From JALCOL01 sp022649665 (GTDB lineage: Bacteria; Bacillota; Bacilli; Lactobacillales; Enterococcaceae): a stretch of DNA of 64,000 nucleotides. Below, piece by piece: positions 8,312 through 17,492 of the stretch; within the stretch, counting starts at the first letter, position 1, and every line of letters starts with the position of its first letter. The stretch lies in assembly GCA_030372335.1 (NCBI GenBank), contig JAUDCW010000005.1; one strand, 5' to 3'. Under the pieces are notes generated by a model, which ran no database searches, was not told where the DNA came from, and worked only from the letters and a program-made list of their open reading frames with translations. Both the position numbers and the translations under genes were made by a program.

Positions 8312-9457
8312 TCAGCTGGTTTTGCGCGGCCGCTTGCCCCAGTATTGGAACAAGTCCGTACGCAAGGCTCCATTGTACAGCTTGCGTTTTTTCGTCGCGC
8401 GCGCCCCGTAATATTGTTCGAAATCCAAATCGCTCGTCAAAATATATTTGCTCCATGTCGTAAGCGCGCGGTAGCACTCGCCCATCTCACGGTACAATTC
8501 ATGCACGATTTCCGCATCGCCCAACCGTTCGCCGTATGGCGGGTTGGCAACGATCACGCCGTTTTCTTTTTCGGTCCGGAAGTCTTTCAGCTGCATCTGT
8601 TTGAAAGTGATCACATCGCCGAAACCTGCTTCCAGCGCATTTGCTTTAGCGATCGCGATCATTTTTGCATCGATATCTGTCCCCAGAATATCGAGTTCAA
8701 CGTCGTAATCTGCCGCGGCATCCGCCTCATCGCGCGCCGCTTTGAAAATATCAGCTGAGACCCATGGCCATTTTTCACAAGCAAATTCGCGGTTGAAACC
8801 CGGAGCGATGTTCATGCCGATCAAAGCCGCTTCGATGCAGATCGTACCACTCCCGCAGACCGGATCATAAAACGGCCGGTCTTTGCGCCAGTTCGTCAAA
8901 AGAACGAGCGCCGCCGCCATGTTTTCTTTCAGTGGCGCGCCGCCTTTTTCCAAACGGTAGCCGCGTTTGAAAAGACTCGGACCGGTCGTATCGATCGTGA
9001 GCATCGCTTTGTCTTTCAATAAAGCAACTTCGATTTGGAAGAACGCTCCGGTCTCGGGCAGCGGGACCCGTGCCGGCCGGTGATAGATCATTTTCAATTT
9101 TTCGACGATCGCTTTTTTAGTGATCGCCTGCACGTCCGGCGTGCTGAACAATTTCGACTTATGGCTGCGCCCAGCCACCGGAAACTCCGCATCAAACGGC
9201 AGAAATTCTTCCCACGGCAGTGCTTTGACATTTTCAAACAATTCGTCAAACGTCAGCGCTTTGAACTCGCCGACGACGATCTTGACGCGGTCGGCAGTTC
9301 GGAGCCATAAATTCGTTTTGGCGATCGTCGCCACGTCCCCTTTAAAATGTACGCGGCCGTTTTCAACGGTACAGTCGATCTTCATTTCACGCAGTTCTTT
9401 GCCGACGAGGGCTTCGATGCCGCTTGCCGCGGTCGCTATCAAATCAAATTCTTTCAT
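8312..9457 (-). CDS. THUMP-domain class I RNA methyltransferase (YpsC/RlmL-N type)
   Basis: SAM-dependent methyltransferase predicted to make N2-methylguanosine in 23S rRNA. 381 residues: N-terminal ferredoxin-like/THUMP region (residues ~1-155), then a Rossmann methyltransferase with DPVCGSGTICIEAALI (SAM motif) and VANPPYGERLG (NPPY catalytic motif). ATG 9457 with GGAG 6 nt upstream gives the family N-terminus MKEFDLIATAASGIEALV; the longer frame would run into the rnpB terminator. Position next to rnpB and gpsB matches other Firmicutes. Confidence 0.93.
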   Translation of the reverse strand: MKEFDLIATAASGIEALVGKELREMKIDCTVENGRVHFKGDVATIAKTNLWLRTADRVKIVVGEFKALTFDELFENVKALPWEEFLPFDAEFPVAGRSHKSKLFSTPDVQAITKKAIVEKLKMIYHRPARVPLPETGAFFQIEVALLKDKAMLTIDTTGPSLFKRGYRLEKGGAPLKENMAAALVLLTNWRKDRPFYDPVCGSGTICIEAALIGMNIAPGFNREFACEKWPWVSADIFKAARDEADAAADYDVELDILGTDIDAKMIAIAKANALEAGFGDVITFKQMQLKDFRTEKENGVIVANPPYGERLGDAEIVHELYREMGECYRALTTWSKYILTSDLDFEQYYGARATKKRKLYNGALRTDLFQYWGKRPRKTS

Positions 9458-9502
9458 GCTGTTCTCCATTCTGGATTCGTAAAGTTTCAAAAATTTTTTA
9501 AG

Positions 9503-9534
9503 AAAAAATCCTTCGCACAAAAAGTGGAAGGATT
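9503..9534 (-). terminator. rnpB intrinsic terminator
   Basis: An 8-bp perfect stem (AATCCTTC/GAAGGATT, plus-strand 9507-9534) is followed on the minus strand by a run of T residues. It lies just beyond the 3' end of the RNase P RNA and before the methyltransferase start. Confidence 0.85.
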
Positions 9535-9542
9535 CGCCTGGA

Positions 9543-9931
9543 TGCTGCGGAGGTCTATAAGCCATGTTTTGTCTTGAAAAAATGCAGGCACATTTCTCCA
9601 AGGGCAATCATCTATCTCTGGCAGTTATCACTGCCAGCTTTTCTTTCGTTCAATTCCGATCGAAAAGCGCCCCTACCGTAGTTTGGGTTGCTCTCTCGTG
9701 GGGTTTACCGCGTTCCACCAGCTTGATTTCTCAAGCTGTTTCGTCACTGTGGCACTTTCAAGAATACTTGCGCATCGCCCAAAGGACCTTAGCGCGTTTT
9801 TCTGCCGTAATCTTTTCAGATCCCTTAGCTTATGGTTTCACTAAGCACGAACACTACAAGCAAATCGCAGCTTGTGAGAGCATGGACTTTCCTCACGGCC
9901 GAAGCCGCGCGATTTCCCGACAACCGCAGCA
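9543..9931 (-). ncRNA. rnpB: RNase P RNA, class B
   Basis: Catalytic RNA of RNase P, which matures tRNA 5' ends. Minus-strand landmarks: GAGGAAAGTCCATGCTC near the 5' end, the AGATAGATGATTGCC block, and GGCTTATAGACC near the 3' end. The terminal helix P1 closes perfectly (TGCTGCGG with CCGCAGCA), which sets the ends at about 9931 and 9543, roughly 389 nt. The organisation is the Bacillus-type (class B) form. A terminator follows directly. Confidence 0.97.
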
Positions 9932-9936
9932 AATCA

Positions 9937-10419
9937 TTATTTTTTAAATTGTTTTGTTTTTTCTAAATCATCCGCCGGTGTGCTTTGGCTCAGCGAATCC
10001 AGCCGCTGCGTACGCTGCAGCCGATTTTCGACCGGCGGCGTATCGTTCGCGCGTTCTTCCTGCAGCTTGCTTTGCGCTTTCATCTCATCGACATTCAACT
10101 CGCGATTGAGCTTTTTGCCGAAGACTTCGCGCTCTAAATTGCTGAGGCGTTTTAAAATATCGAAGTTCGTGACCGCTGCCGCTTTTGGTGCCATGCTTTG
10201 TGCACGTGCTTGACTGGTATGCTGCTGCGAAAGCTGATCGACTCGCCGTTCCAATTTTTGATTTTCTTCTTGGAGTTTGTAAATCACTTTATTGAAAGTT
10301 TCATAATCTTTGATCACATTGTCTAAATATTCGTCCACGTCTTCTGGATCGTAACCGCGCATTTTCGTTTTGAACTCTTTTTGCAGAATATCGCGGGCTG
10401 TATAATTATATTCAGGCAT
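9937..10419 (-). CDS. gpsB: Cell division regulator GpsB
   Basis: Membrane-associated coiled-coil adaptor that links class A PBPs to the divisome. 160 residues. The N-terminal DivIVA-like domain is clear (TARDILQKEFKTKMRGYD, then VDEYLDNVIKDYE), a coiled coil follows at about 40-75, a low-complexity linker, and a short C-terminal helical part near 92-120. ATG 10419 is used because GAGG lies upstream; an in-frame GTG three codons earlier overlaps that site. It is longer than Bacillus GpsB (about 98), as is usual in lactobacilli. Its known partners, class A PBPs, are encoded at 11.7 and 42.5 kb. Confidence 0.94.
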   Translation of the reverse strand: MPEYNYTARDILQKEFKTKMRGYDPEDVDEYLDNVIKDYETFNKVIYKLQEENQKLERRVDQLSQQHTSQARAQSMAPKAAAVTNFDILKRLSNLEREVFGKKLNRELNVDEMKAQSKLQEERANDTPPVENRLQRTQRLDSLSQSTPADDLEKTKQFKK

Positions 10420-10457
10420 CCTGTTCACCTCAGTTAGTTTTTAAAATTGCTGAATTT

Positions 10458-10463
10458 ATTGTA
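10458..10463 (-). promoter_or_regulatory. Extended -10 promoter of gpsB
   Basis: Minus-strand TGATACAAT, an extended -10 (TGn-TACAAT), 39 bp before the gpsB start. The -35 position is only T-rich, so promoter strength would rest on the extended -10. Confidence 0.5.
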
Positions 10464-10512
10464 TCAGATAATCGTTTAAAAAAAAACTAATTGTAGTCTT
10501 TCTTAAAAATCT

Positions 10513-11055
10513 TTAATTTTGCGGCGTTGCCGCTTCTTGCAGATCTTCCATGCTCAAAAGCCGATATTCATAAGGATGATCTGCGGCATAGTTTTCGATT
10601 CGCTGATATAAAAATTCCGGCTTTCCTTCAAATTCCCGGTCATATAATAAGAGAGCACTGTCTGAGTGTTCGACCATGAAACGGTCATGATCTTTGAGCT
10701 GTTGCGGCGTTTCATACGGTTTATGGCTGGTCGGTTCAGTAAAATCTGCTGAAAACACAATGCGCTGCAAAATTTCTTGATTGTTTTCATTCCACTTCTC
10801 GCCGAAGCCTTCATAAGGAAACATCAGTGCTAAGCGCGCTTCCGGGTATTCCGCTTTCAGCGCTGTCCAAACTTGGGCTCCCCACAACTCGCTGCCGAGG
10901 TTCCCAGTGATCAAAAGCCATGTATAGCCTTCTTCTAAATATCCGGTAAACACGCTTTTGAGCAGTTTTTTGATCACTGCTACTTTTGGATCTGATTCTT
11001 TAAAAATTCCTAATTCATAGCTGCGGTAGCCGCTAAATAGCAATCTTTTGCCCAA
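10513..11055 (-). CDS. ypsA: YpsA-like protein (SLOG superfamily, DUF1273)
   Basis: 180 residues starting MGKRLLFSGYRSYELGIF, with the Rossmann-like SLOG features of YpsA (LITGNLGSELWGAQ; MFPYEGFGEKW). In Bacillus and Staphylococcus YpsA affects cell division; the ligand is unknown. The start codon is TTG at 11055 with AGGAG 9-10 nt upstream. It sits between gpsB and the divergent recU, the conserved Firmicute arrangement. Confidence 0.92.
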   Translation of the reverse strand: MGKRLLFSGYRSYELGIFKESDPKVAVIKKLLKSVFTGYLEEGYTWLLITGNLGSELWGAQVWTALKAEYPEARLALMFPYEGFGEKWNENNQEILQRIVFSADFTEPTSHKPYETPQQLKDHDRFMVEHSDSALLLYDREFEGKPEFLYQRIENYAADHPYEYRLLSMEDLQEAATPQN

Positions 11056-11094
11056 TTCTTTTCAGCTCCTGTTTTTCCCTCCCTGAGAATTTGC

Positions 11095-11111
11095 TATAAT
11101 AGCCCAAGGAG
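11095..11111 (+). promoter_or_regulatory. Extended -10 promoter and RBS of recU-ponA
   Basis: TTGCTATAAT (TATAAT at 11095-11100) is a consensus extended -10. The -35 position (TTTTTC, 11072-11077) is weak. AAGGAG at 11106-11111 lies 10 nt before the recU ATG, so the transcript would have a very short leader. Confidence 0.6.
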
Positions 11112-11121
11112 TTGATTAAAA

Positions 11122-11733
11122 ATGACGATTCATTATCCAAACGGTACGCGCTCTTCCTATTGTGCGCAAAATTTGCCGAAAATTCAAGCGAACACGTTCA
11201 GCAATCGCGGGATGCGGCTGGAAGAGGCGCTCAATGAGAGCAACCAATATTATTTGACGCATCAGCTGGCGGTGGTCCATAAAAAACCGACTCCGATCCA
11301 GATCGTACACGTCGAATATCCCAAACGAAGTGCTGCTAAAATCAAAGAAGCCTATTTCACGCAAGCGTCAACGACAGACTACAACGGCGTCTATCAAGGA
11401 TATTATTTGGATTTTGAGGCGAAAGAAACCAAGAACAAGACCTCTTTTCCGCTGAAAAATTTTCATGAGCATCAGATCCGCCACTTTGAGAATTGTTTGG
11501 CGCAAAGCGGTATCTGCTTTGCGATCTTGTGGTTTGCAACTTTACAGCGCTGTTTTCTGCTCGATGCGCATTACTTGATCATGGCTTGGCGAAATCAGGC
11601 AGCCGGCCGCAAATCGATCCCGCTCAAAACGATTGAAAAAAACGGGATCGAACTCACGCTCGGGATCGCCCCAAGGATCCCCTATCTTGCCGGGGTCGAC
11701 AAACTGATCCGAAAGGAGACGCACGATGGCTAA
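11122..11733 (+). CDS. recU: Holliday junction resolvase RecU
   Basis: Cuts four-way DNA junctions during recombination repair and chromosome segregation. 203 residues, the family size. Visible nuclease-core residues: NRGMRLEEALNESNQYY (conserved Glu), STTDYNGVYQG and DFEAKETKNKTSFPL (the D...ExK-type metal site). ATG 11122 has AAGGAG 10 nt upstream. The 3' end overlaps ponA by 8 bp; recU-PBP coupling is widely conserved. Confidence 0.96.
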   Translation: MTIHYPNGTRSSYCAQNLPKIQANTFSNRGMRLEEALNESNQYYLTHQLAVVHKKPTPIQIVHVEYPKRSAAKIKEAYFTQASTTDYNGVYQGYYLDFEAKETKNKTSFPLKNFHEHQIRHFENCLAQSGICFAILWFATLQRCFLLDAHYLIMAWRNQAAGRKSIPLKTIEKNGIELTLGIAPRIPYLAGVDKLIRKETHDG

Positions 11734-13978
11734 TCGCCGAAATGATCCGAATATGAGCCGCGTCAAACGGCATCAAGGAAAAAACAAAAAAATCAAAAAC
11801 AAGAAAAATTCTTCCGGTTTCCGCCGCCTCTCGCGGGCTTTTTTGCTGCTGATCGGTGCGCTGTTTCTCATCGGCTTTGTGCTTTTTGCTTATTATGCGG
11901 CCACCGCGCCGAAGCTCTCTGAAAAAAAACTCGAAGCGGCCGTCGCTTCAAAAATCTATGACGCCGGCGGAAACTTGCTGGATGAGCTGGGAAGTGAAAA
12001 GCGGACGCTTCTGAAAGCCAGTGAGATCCCGCAGACCTTGAATGATGCTGTCGTATCAGTCGAAGACAAACGCTTCTACCGCCATATCGGAGTCGATCCG
12101 ATCCGGATCGTCGGCTCGTTGGTCGGCAATGTCAAAAGCGGGGCGATCACAGGCGGCGGTTCAACGCTGACCCAGCAGCTGATCAAGCTTTCTTATTTCT
12201 CCACGAAAGCAAGCGATCAAACATTGAAGCGCAAAGCGCAAGAAGCTTGGCTCGCGTTAAAACTTGAGCGGCGCGCTTCTAAACAGGAGATCCTGACGTA
12301 TTATTTGAACAAGGTCTACATGTCAAATGGTATTTACGGGTTTGAGACGGCAAGCGAAACATATTACGGCAAAAAGTTGAGCGAACTTTCGCTTGCACAG
12401 ACGGCGATGCTCGCCGGTCTGCCGAATGCTCCGAGTGCTTTTGATCCGTATGATCACCCGGAAGCTTGCAAACAGCGGCGCGATATCGTGCTTCAAGCGA
12501 TGCTGGAAAATAAAAAAATCTCGCAGACGCAGCACGATGAAGCCGTCAATACCCCGATCAATGAAGGTCTGCAGCCGAAACAGACACTGAAAGAGAATAA
12601 TGAACTGGTTTATGACAACTATCTCACGGAAGTGATCAAAGAGGTCAAGAAAAAAACCGGCAAAGATCCGTTCACCGACGGGCTGAGCATCTATACAAAT
12701 ATGGATGACGGGGCACAGAAAAAGCTATACGAGATCGCCAACAGCGGCGCTGCAGTCGGTTTTTCTGATGACGAGATGCAGACGGCGGCTACCTTGATCG
12801 ATCCAAACAGCGGTGCCGTTCTGGCACAGATCGGCCGCCGAAACCAAAAAGTCCAATTTGCCGACAACTTGGCTGTGACCGCCAAACGCGACGTCGGTTC
12901 GACGATCAAGCCGTTGATCGATTATGGCCCAGCGATCGAATATCTGCGCTGGCCGACTGCCAAGATCCTGCTCGATGAGCCGTATGATTTTCCGGGGACG
13001 AACACAGCGGTCCATGATTATGACAATTCATACCGCGGCGCCTTGACGATGCGCGAGGCGCTCGTCGACTCCCGCAATATCCCGGCAGTCAAGACGCTCC
13101 AAGCGGTCGGTTTGGATAAGTCAGCGGCTTATCTGAAAAAAATGGGGATCACCTTCAAAGACGGTGTCCAAGCGGCCAACGCGATCTCGGCTTCGATCTC
13201 CTCATTGCAGCTTGCAGCGGCTTACGCTGTCTATGCCAACGGCGGAACGTATTATGAGCCGACTTATGTCAATAAAGTCGTTGAACAAGACGGTCAGGTC
13301 CACGAATATTCTTCAGACGGCAAAAAAGTCGCCCAAGCCTCAACAGCTTATATGGTCACTGACATGCTGAAAGACGTGATCCGCCGCGGGACCGGCCAAA
13401 ATGCCGCGATCAGCGGTCTGCCGCAAGCCGGCAAAACCGGGACTTCCAATTATCTGGAAGCCGACTTGAGCAAAGTCAAAGGCGACGCCAACGGCTACCC
13501 CGATATCACATTTGTCGGCTATACTCCCGACTTCACACTTTCGGTGTGGACCGGCTACGAAGATTATTTCCATGCGGTCAGTGAAAATGACACGATGATC
13601 GCATCAACGATCTACCGCGAGCTGATGCAGTACGTCACCAGCAATCACGAGAATAAAGATTGGAAGATGCCTGATAATGTTTACCGCTCCGGCGGCGAGT
13701 TGTACTTGAGCAACGGCAAGACGACTACTAAGCAAACTGAGAAAGCCTCCACGAACCAAAGCATCTCCAGTACGCAATCGACGACTTCAAGCAGTCTGCC
13801 GCAAAGTTCGAGTGAACCGGCAAGCACAAGCTTCTCTAGCGAGTCCAGCGCCACGGAACCTTCTTCGAGCGCGCAAAGTTCGGAGACTGCACCTTCTTCC
13901 AGCACTGCACCCGCGCCTGCCCCGACACCGTCTTCCAGTGTCCAGCAGTCACCAGCTTACTCCGGAAGCGGCAACTAA
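11726..13978 (+). CDS. ponA: Class A penicillin-binding protein PBP1A
   Basis: Bifunctional peptidoglycan glycosyltransferase/transpeptidase, membrane-anchored. 750 residues: basic cytoplasmic N-terminus (1-34), a single membrane segment (about 36-58), glycosyltransferase domain with VEDKRFYRH (E113) and GGGSTLTQQLIK, transpeptidase domain with STIK (Ser near 392), SRN and KTGTSN motifs, then a low-complexity Ser/Thr/Pro tail of about 95 residues. It overlaps recU by 8 bp. GpsB, encoded nearby on the other strand, is a known partner of this class. A strong terminator follows. Confidence 0.95.
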   Translation: MANRRNDPNMSRVKRHQGKNKKIKNKKNSSGFRRLSRAFLLLIGALFLIGFVLFAYYAATAPKLSEKKLEAAVASKIYDAGGNLLDELGSEKRTLLKASEIPQTLNDAVVSVEDKRFYRHIGVDPIRIVGSLVGNVKSGAITGGGSTLTQQLIKLSYFSTKASDQTLKRKAQEAWLALKLERRASKQEILTYYLNKVYMSNGIYGFETASETYYGKKLSELSLAQTAMLAGLPNAPSAFDPYDHPEACKQRRDIVLQAMLENKKISQTQHDEAVNTPINEGLQPKQTLKENNELVYDNYLTEVIKEVKKKTGKDPFTDGLSIYTNMDDGAQKKLYEIANSGAAVGFSDDEMQTAATLIDPNSGAVLAQIGRRNQKVQFADNLAVTAKRDVGSTIKPLIDYGPAIEYLRWPTAKILLDEPYDFPGTNTAVHDYDNSYRGALTMREALVDSRNIPAVKTLQAVGLDKSAAYLKKMGITFKDGVQAANAISASISSLQLAAAYAVYANGGTYYEPTYVNKVVEQDGQVHEYSSDGKKVAQASTAYMVTDMLKDVIRRGTGQNAAISGLPQAGKTGTSNYLEADLSKVKGDANGYPDITFVGYTPDFTLSVWTGYEDYFHAVSENDTMIASTIYRELMQYVTSNHENKDWKMPDNVYRSGGELYLSNGKTTTKQTEKASTNQSISSTQSTTSSSLPQSSSEPASTSFSSESSATEPSSSAQSSETAPSSSTAPAPAPTPSSSVQQSPAYSGSGN

Positions 13979-13981
13979 AGC

Positions 13982-14026
13982 AAGATCCGCTCGAAATCAC
14001 CTTCAGGTAGTTTCGGGCGGATCTTT
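13982..14026 (+). terminator. Terminator of recU-ponA
   Basis: A long stem with arms AGATCCGC and GCGGATCT, extended inward by CGAAA/TTTCG, is followed by a T-run. It lies between the convergent ponA and nth. Confidence 0.85.
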
Positions 14027-14030
14027 TTGT

Positions 14031-14702
14031 TTACTTTTTCTTTTTTTTCAGCGACTGTTCTTCTAAATATTTATAGCCGTACAAGCAAAAATCCAAAAAT
14101 GGACATTCCGCACAGTGCGGATTTCGGGCAGTACAAAAGTAGCGGCCGAAAAAGATCAGGCGATGGTGATCTTTGACCCAATCTTTTTCAGGAAGCTTAT
14201 CCATCAGTGCTTGTTCGACTTGGCGGACATTATCGCTTTCTTTTGCGATCCCGAGGCGTTTTGTCACACGGTCCAAATGTGTATCGACCGCAATCGCCGG
14301 TTCGCCGAACGCATCGCCCATCACAACGTTCGCTGTTTTGCGGCCGACTCCCGGCAGACTCATCAGCTCTTCGCGTGTCTTGGGGACGACGCTGCCGAAT
14401 TCCATGACCAGCTTTTGTGCACAAGCCTTCAAATTCTTCGCTTTATTATGGTAAAGACCGATCGTGCGGATCACGCTTTCGATCTCCGGAATCGCTGCGT
14501 TCGCCAATGCTTTCGGATCAGGAAAGCGCTTGAAGAGTTCTGGCGTCACTTTATTGACGGAGACATCGGTTGCCTGTGCGCTTAAAATGACCGCCACTAA
14601 GATCTGAAACGGTGAGCGCGCACTTAATTCACGCTGCGCATCCGGATACATTTCACCGATCTTTTCCAAAACCGCGCGTGTTTTTTCTTTGGATAATGTC
14701 AC
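14031..14702 (-). CDS. nth: Endonuclease III
   Basis: DNA glycosylase/AP lyase for oxidised pyrimidines. 223 residues. Visible: SAQATD, the helix-hairpin-helix with catalytic Lys (LPGVGRKTANVV), the following VDTHLDRV with catalytic Asp, and the 4Fe-4S cluster Cys pattern C-x6-C-x2-C-x5-C near the C-terminus (CTARNPHCAECPFLDFC). Its start overlaps the end of dnaD by 4 bp (ATGA), the conserved dnaD-nth arrangement. Confidence 0.97.
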   Translation of the reverse strand: MTLSKEKTRAVLEKIGEMYPDAQRELSARSPFQILVAVILSAQATDVSVNKVTPELFKRFPDPKALANAAIPEIESVIRTIGLYHNKAKNLKACAQKLVMEFGSVVPKTREELMSLPGVGRKTANVVMGDAFGEPAIAVDTHLDRVTKRLGIAKESDNVRQVEQALMDKLPEKDWVKDHHRLIFFGRYFCTARNPHCAECPFLDFCLYGYKYLEEQSLKKKKK

Positions 14703-15412
14703 TTGGTTTTCTCCCCTTTTTCTTCTTCAAGCAGATTGACCAGACTGATTTTCGGCAGCACTTTTTTCGGTTCAGGCCGCGCTTGGGTCTTTTCCCGGTA
14801 GCTTTGATGTTTTTTTTGGTCAGCTTCGACCTCTTCCGCCGAGGCGAGGTTCTTTTTCTCCCAGCTGATCAAAATGCGGTCGATATATTTCAAACTATAG
14901 GCTTGATTCAATACCGCCTCTTTCAGCGCCAAACGAATCAGTTCACTGGAATAGCCTTCTTGCAGCCAAAATTGGACCGTCTCGATTTCCATCGGCGAGA
15001 GAACGCGGCCGAATTCGCTTTGAAAAAGTTCGAGCAGCCGTTTGAGTGTACTTTGCGAAACTTTTTTCGGCTGCTGCGCTTCTTCCTGCAGCAGTTTTTC
15101 TAATTTTTCATACAGCGGATCTAAATTGAATACATCATAGCTGATCCCCTGTTTCGTGCGTTTCGTATCGATTTTGACGGCTTTTTTTGCGGTCAGCTTC
15201 TCAAGCAGCAGGTAGATCTTTTCCGTTGAAAAACCCATCGCTTCTCCTAAATCAGCCGCTTCCGGGAAAAAGATCCCTTTTTGGCGGTACCGCGATAATT
15301 CGAGCCACAACAAAAACTCTTCGGCGTTCAGGCCTAATTTTGCATAAGAATCAAATAATAGATTCGACACATTGAGGGTCCCGGCTGCTAAAAAATCTTT
15401 TAATGAAAACAT
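14699..15412 (-). CDS. dnaD: DnaD-family primosome protein
   Basis: Helicase-loading protein acting with DnaB/DnaI in replication initiation and restart. 237 residues: N-terminal winged-helix domain (about 1-100) and C-terminal DnaD domain (about 135-205, with WLQEGYSSELIRLALKEAVL and LKYIDRILISWEKKN). ATG 15412 lies behind a GAGGGGGAG site; the upstream in-frame extension overlaps metA and is rejected. metA ends 13 bp upstream, so a metA-dnaD-nth transcript is likely. Confidence 0.93.
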   Translation of the reverse strand: MFSLKDFLAAGTLNVSNLLFDSYAKLGLNAEEFLLWLELSRYRQKGIFFPEAADLGEAMGFSTEKIYLLLEKLTAKKAVKIDTKRTKQGISYDVFNLDPLYEKLEKLLQEEAQQPKKVSQSTLKRLLELFQSEFGRVLSPMEIETVQFWLQEGYSSELIRLALKEAVLNQAYSLKYIDRILISWEKKNLASAEEVEADQKKHQSYREKTQARPEPKKVLPKISLVNLLEEEKGEKTK

Positions 15413-15425
15413 CACACACTCCCCC

Positions 15426-16361
15426 TCATTCTTCCGCCGCGACAGTTCCAAGCGTTGACAAGTCGTACGGCGTATCTTGATAAACAGTATAGTTGATCCA
15501 GTTGGAAAACAAGAGCGATGCCGCCATGTGCCAGCGGACCGCCGGAATTTGCTCTGGATCATCATGCGGAAAATAATTCTCGGGGACAAGCGGTGCGATG
15601 CCTTTGCCCAAATCGCGCAAATACTCTTCTTTCAACGTGTTCCGGTCATATTCCAAATGGCCGAGCAGATAAAAAGCGCGTGAATGCGTATCAGCGATCA
15701 CTGAGGAGCCGGCTTTGGCAGAAGTCGCCCAGACTTCAAGCGCCGGATCATCATCGATCTGGCTTTCATCAAGCCCGGTATAACGGGAATGCGGTGCCCA
15801 AAAACGATCATCAAACCCGCGGAAAAGCGGTTCGAGCGGCCGCAAAACAGTTTGCTGAAAAATCCCCGTCAGCTTCTCAGGCAGCCGCACCTTATCGATT
15901 CCGTGATCATAATAAAGTGCCGCTTGCGCTCCCCAGCAGATATTGAGCGTACTGAAAACATGCGTCTTTTTCCAGTCAAAAATTTCCGTCAGTTCCTCCC
16001 AATAGTCAACTTCTTCAAAGGGCATTTTTTCGACGGGAGCGCCGGTCACGATCAAACCGTCAAAATAATGATCTTTGACCTCGGCAAAAGTATGATAAAA
16101 CTTGGTTAGGTGTTCTTTTTTCGTATTCTTTGCTTGATGAGTGCCCATATGCAGGAAATACACGTTGATTTGAAGCGGTGTGTTCCCCAACAGCCGCAAG
16201 AGCTGAACTTCCGTTTCGCTTTTTTTCGGCATCAAATTAACGACTAAGATCTCCAGCGGACGGATATCTTGTGTCATCGCCCGGCTTTTATCCATGACGA
16301 AAATATTTTCTCTTTCAAGTGCTTGGATCGCAGGTAATTCTTTATTCACATTTACCGGCAT
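15426..16361 (-). CDS. metA: Homoserine O-acyltransferase (MetA family, predicted acetyltransferase)
   Basis: Activates homoserine for methionine synthesis. 311 residues; start ATG 16361 with AAGGAG 9 nt upstream, giving MPVNVNKELPAI. The catalytic Cys is in STLNICWGAQAALYY. In the acyl-specificity loop GAPVEKMPFEEVDYWEEL a Glu stands where succinyl-CoA enzymes have Gly; in characterised Bacillus homologues this Glu goes with acetyl-CoA use, so acetylation is predicted. A GTGACA/TAGAAT promoter lies upstream. No T-box or SAM riboswitch is seen in the 65 bp before the gene. Confidence 0.94.
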   Translation of the reverse strand: MPVNVNKELPAIQALERENIFVMDKSRAMTQDIRPLEILVVNLMPKKSETEVQLLRLLGNTPLQINVYFLHMGTHQAKNTKKEHLTKFYHTFAEVKDHYFDGLIVTGAPVEKMPFEEVDYWEELTEIFDWKKTHVFSTLNICWGAQAALYYDHGIDKVRLPEKLTGIFQQTVLRPLEPLFRGFDDRFWAPHSRYTGLDESQIDDDPALEVWATSAKAGSSVIADTHSRAFYLLGHLEYDRNTLKEEYLRDLGKGIAPLVPENYFPHDDPEQIPAVRWHMAASLLFSNWINYTVYQDTPYDLSTLGTVAAEE

Positions 16362-16394
16362 AAAGCTCAACTCCTTTTCACGCAATTCGTTTCT

Positions 16395-16423
16395 ATTCTA
16401 GCCGAATCACACAGGAATGTCAC
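16395..16423 (-). promoter_or_regulatory. metA promoter
   Basis: On the minus strand, GTGACA (16423-16418) and TAGAAT (16400-16395) are separated by 17 bp. It lies 34 bp upstream of the metA ATG and points away from the mscS gene. Confidence 0.65.
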
Positions 16424-16503
16424 GTACGCAAAGAGCAAATGTTCAATCGAGCGCTTTTATGCTATGCTTGAAGAAAATCAGTAAAAGGAGTCCTCCAACG
16501 ACA

Positions 16504-17430
16504 ATGACCAGCGACTCAACCATCTCTTCCACGCGTCCCTTAAGCGAGGAAGTGACCCACCAGGCAACCAAACAGCTGAATGCTTTTCAGCGTTTTCTCG
16601 ACTCGATCGATTGGGATAAAGTATTGGCCTGGACGATCACCAAAGTGCTCTATATCCTTTTGATGACCGTCCTTTTTCTTGTGATGCGCAAGATTTTTTT
16701 GCATCTCGTCGACAAAGGCTACCGCAAACAGATCGAAAAAATGGAAAAAAGCGGTTTGAATCCGCAACGTCAACGGACGATCAAGACGCTCGTCCATAAT
16801 ATCGTTCAGTATACATTAGTCTTCTTTTATATTTACAGCATCCTGACGATTTTGGGCGTGCCGGTCAGCTCGCTTTTGGCAGGAGCTGGGATCGCCGGCT
16901 TGACGATCAGTTTAGGCGCCCAAGGGTTTATGAACGATATCATCACCGGGATGTTCATCATCGGCGAAAAACAGCTTGATGTCGGCGATTACGTCAAGCT
17001 TTTGAATATCAATATCGAAGGAACCGTGATGGCGGTCGGGATCCGCACGACCCAGCTGCGCGGGGTCGACGGGACGCTCCACTATGTGCCGAACCGCAAT
17101 ATCACGACGATCAGCAACCTTTCCCGAAGCGACATGCTGGTGATGATCGATGTCCGGATCGAGCTGGCAGAAGGCTATGAAAAAATCTATCATGTCATCG
17201 ACCAGCAGACACAAAAACTCGCTAACGAGTTCCGAAATGAGATCAAAAGCGGACCGACGATTTTCGGCCTTGTCGACCTCGGCAACAGCAATTACGCGAT
17301 CCGCGTTACGATGTATACTGAAAATTCGCGGCAATACGCTTTGAAAGAACAATTTCTTGCTGACTATGTCACCGCGCTTACCGCGAACGGCTTTACGATC
17401 CCCCATACACCGATCATTCCCATGAAATGA
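16504..17430 (+). CDS. mscS: Small-conductance mechanosensitive channel, MscS family
   Basis: Pressure-relief channel of the cytoplasmic membrane. 308 residues with three hydrophobic segments (about 37-60, 90-112 and the pore helix). The pore/beta junction GAGIAGLTISLGAQG and the following VGDYVKL and RTTQLRGVDGTLHYVPN are characteristic of MscS. ATG 16504 follows AAAGGAG by 13 nt, a long spacing; no better start is visible. Divergent from metA. Confidence 0.92.
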   Translation: MTSDSTISSTRPLSEEVTHQATKQLNAFQRFLDSIDWDKVLAWTITKVLYILLMTVLFLVMRKIFLHLVDKGYRKQIEKMEKSGLNPQRQRTIKTLVHNIVQYTLVFFYIYSILTILGVPVSSLLAGAGIAGLTISLGAQGFMNDIITGMFIIGEKQLDVGDYVKLLNINIEGTVMAVGIRTTQLRGVDGTLHYVPNRNITTISNLSRSDMLVMIDVRIELAEGYEKIYHVIDQQTQKLANEFRNEIKSGPTIFGLVDLGNSNYAIRVTMYTENSRQYALKEQFLADYVTALTANGFTIPHTPIIPMK

Positions 17431-17492
17431 TCCCTTTAAGGCAGCCTCCATCTGAAATAGCCGCGGCTTTCGGCCGCTCTTTCGGATATCGG

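Noticed and set aside
9564..9947. Plus-strand frame of 127 codons
   Set aside because: It is the complement of the RNase P RNA, whose conserved blocks explain the sequence.
16362..16503. SAM riboswitch or T-box before metA
   Set aside because: The gap is short and contains a promoter and RBS only; no T-box sequence or terminator stem is present.
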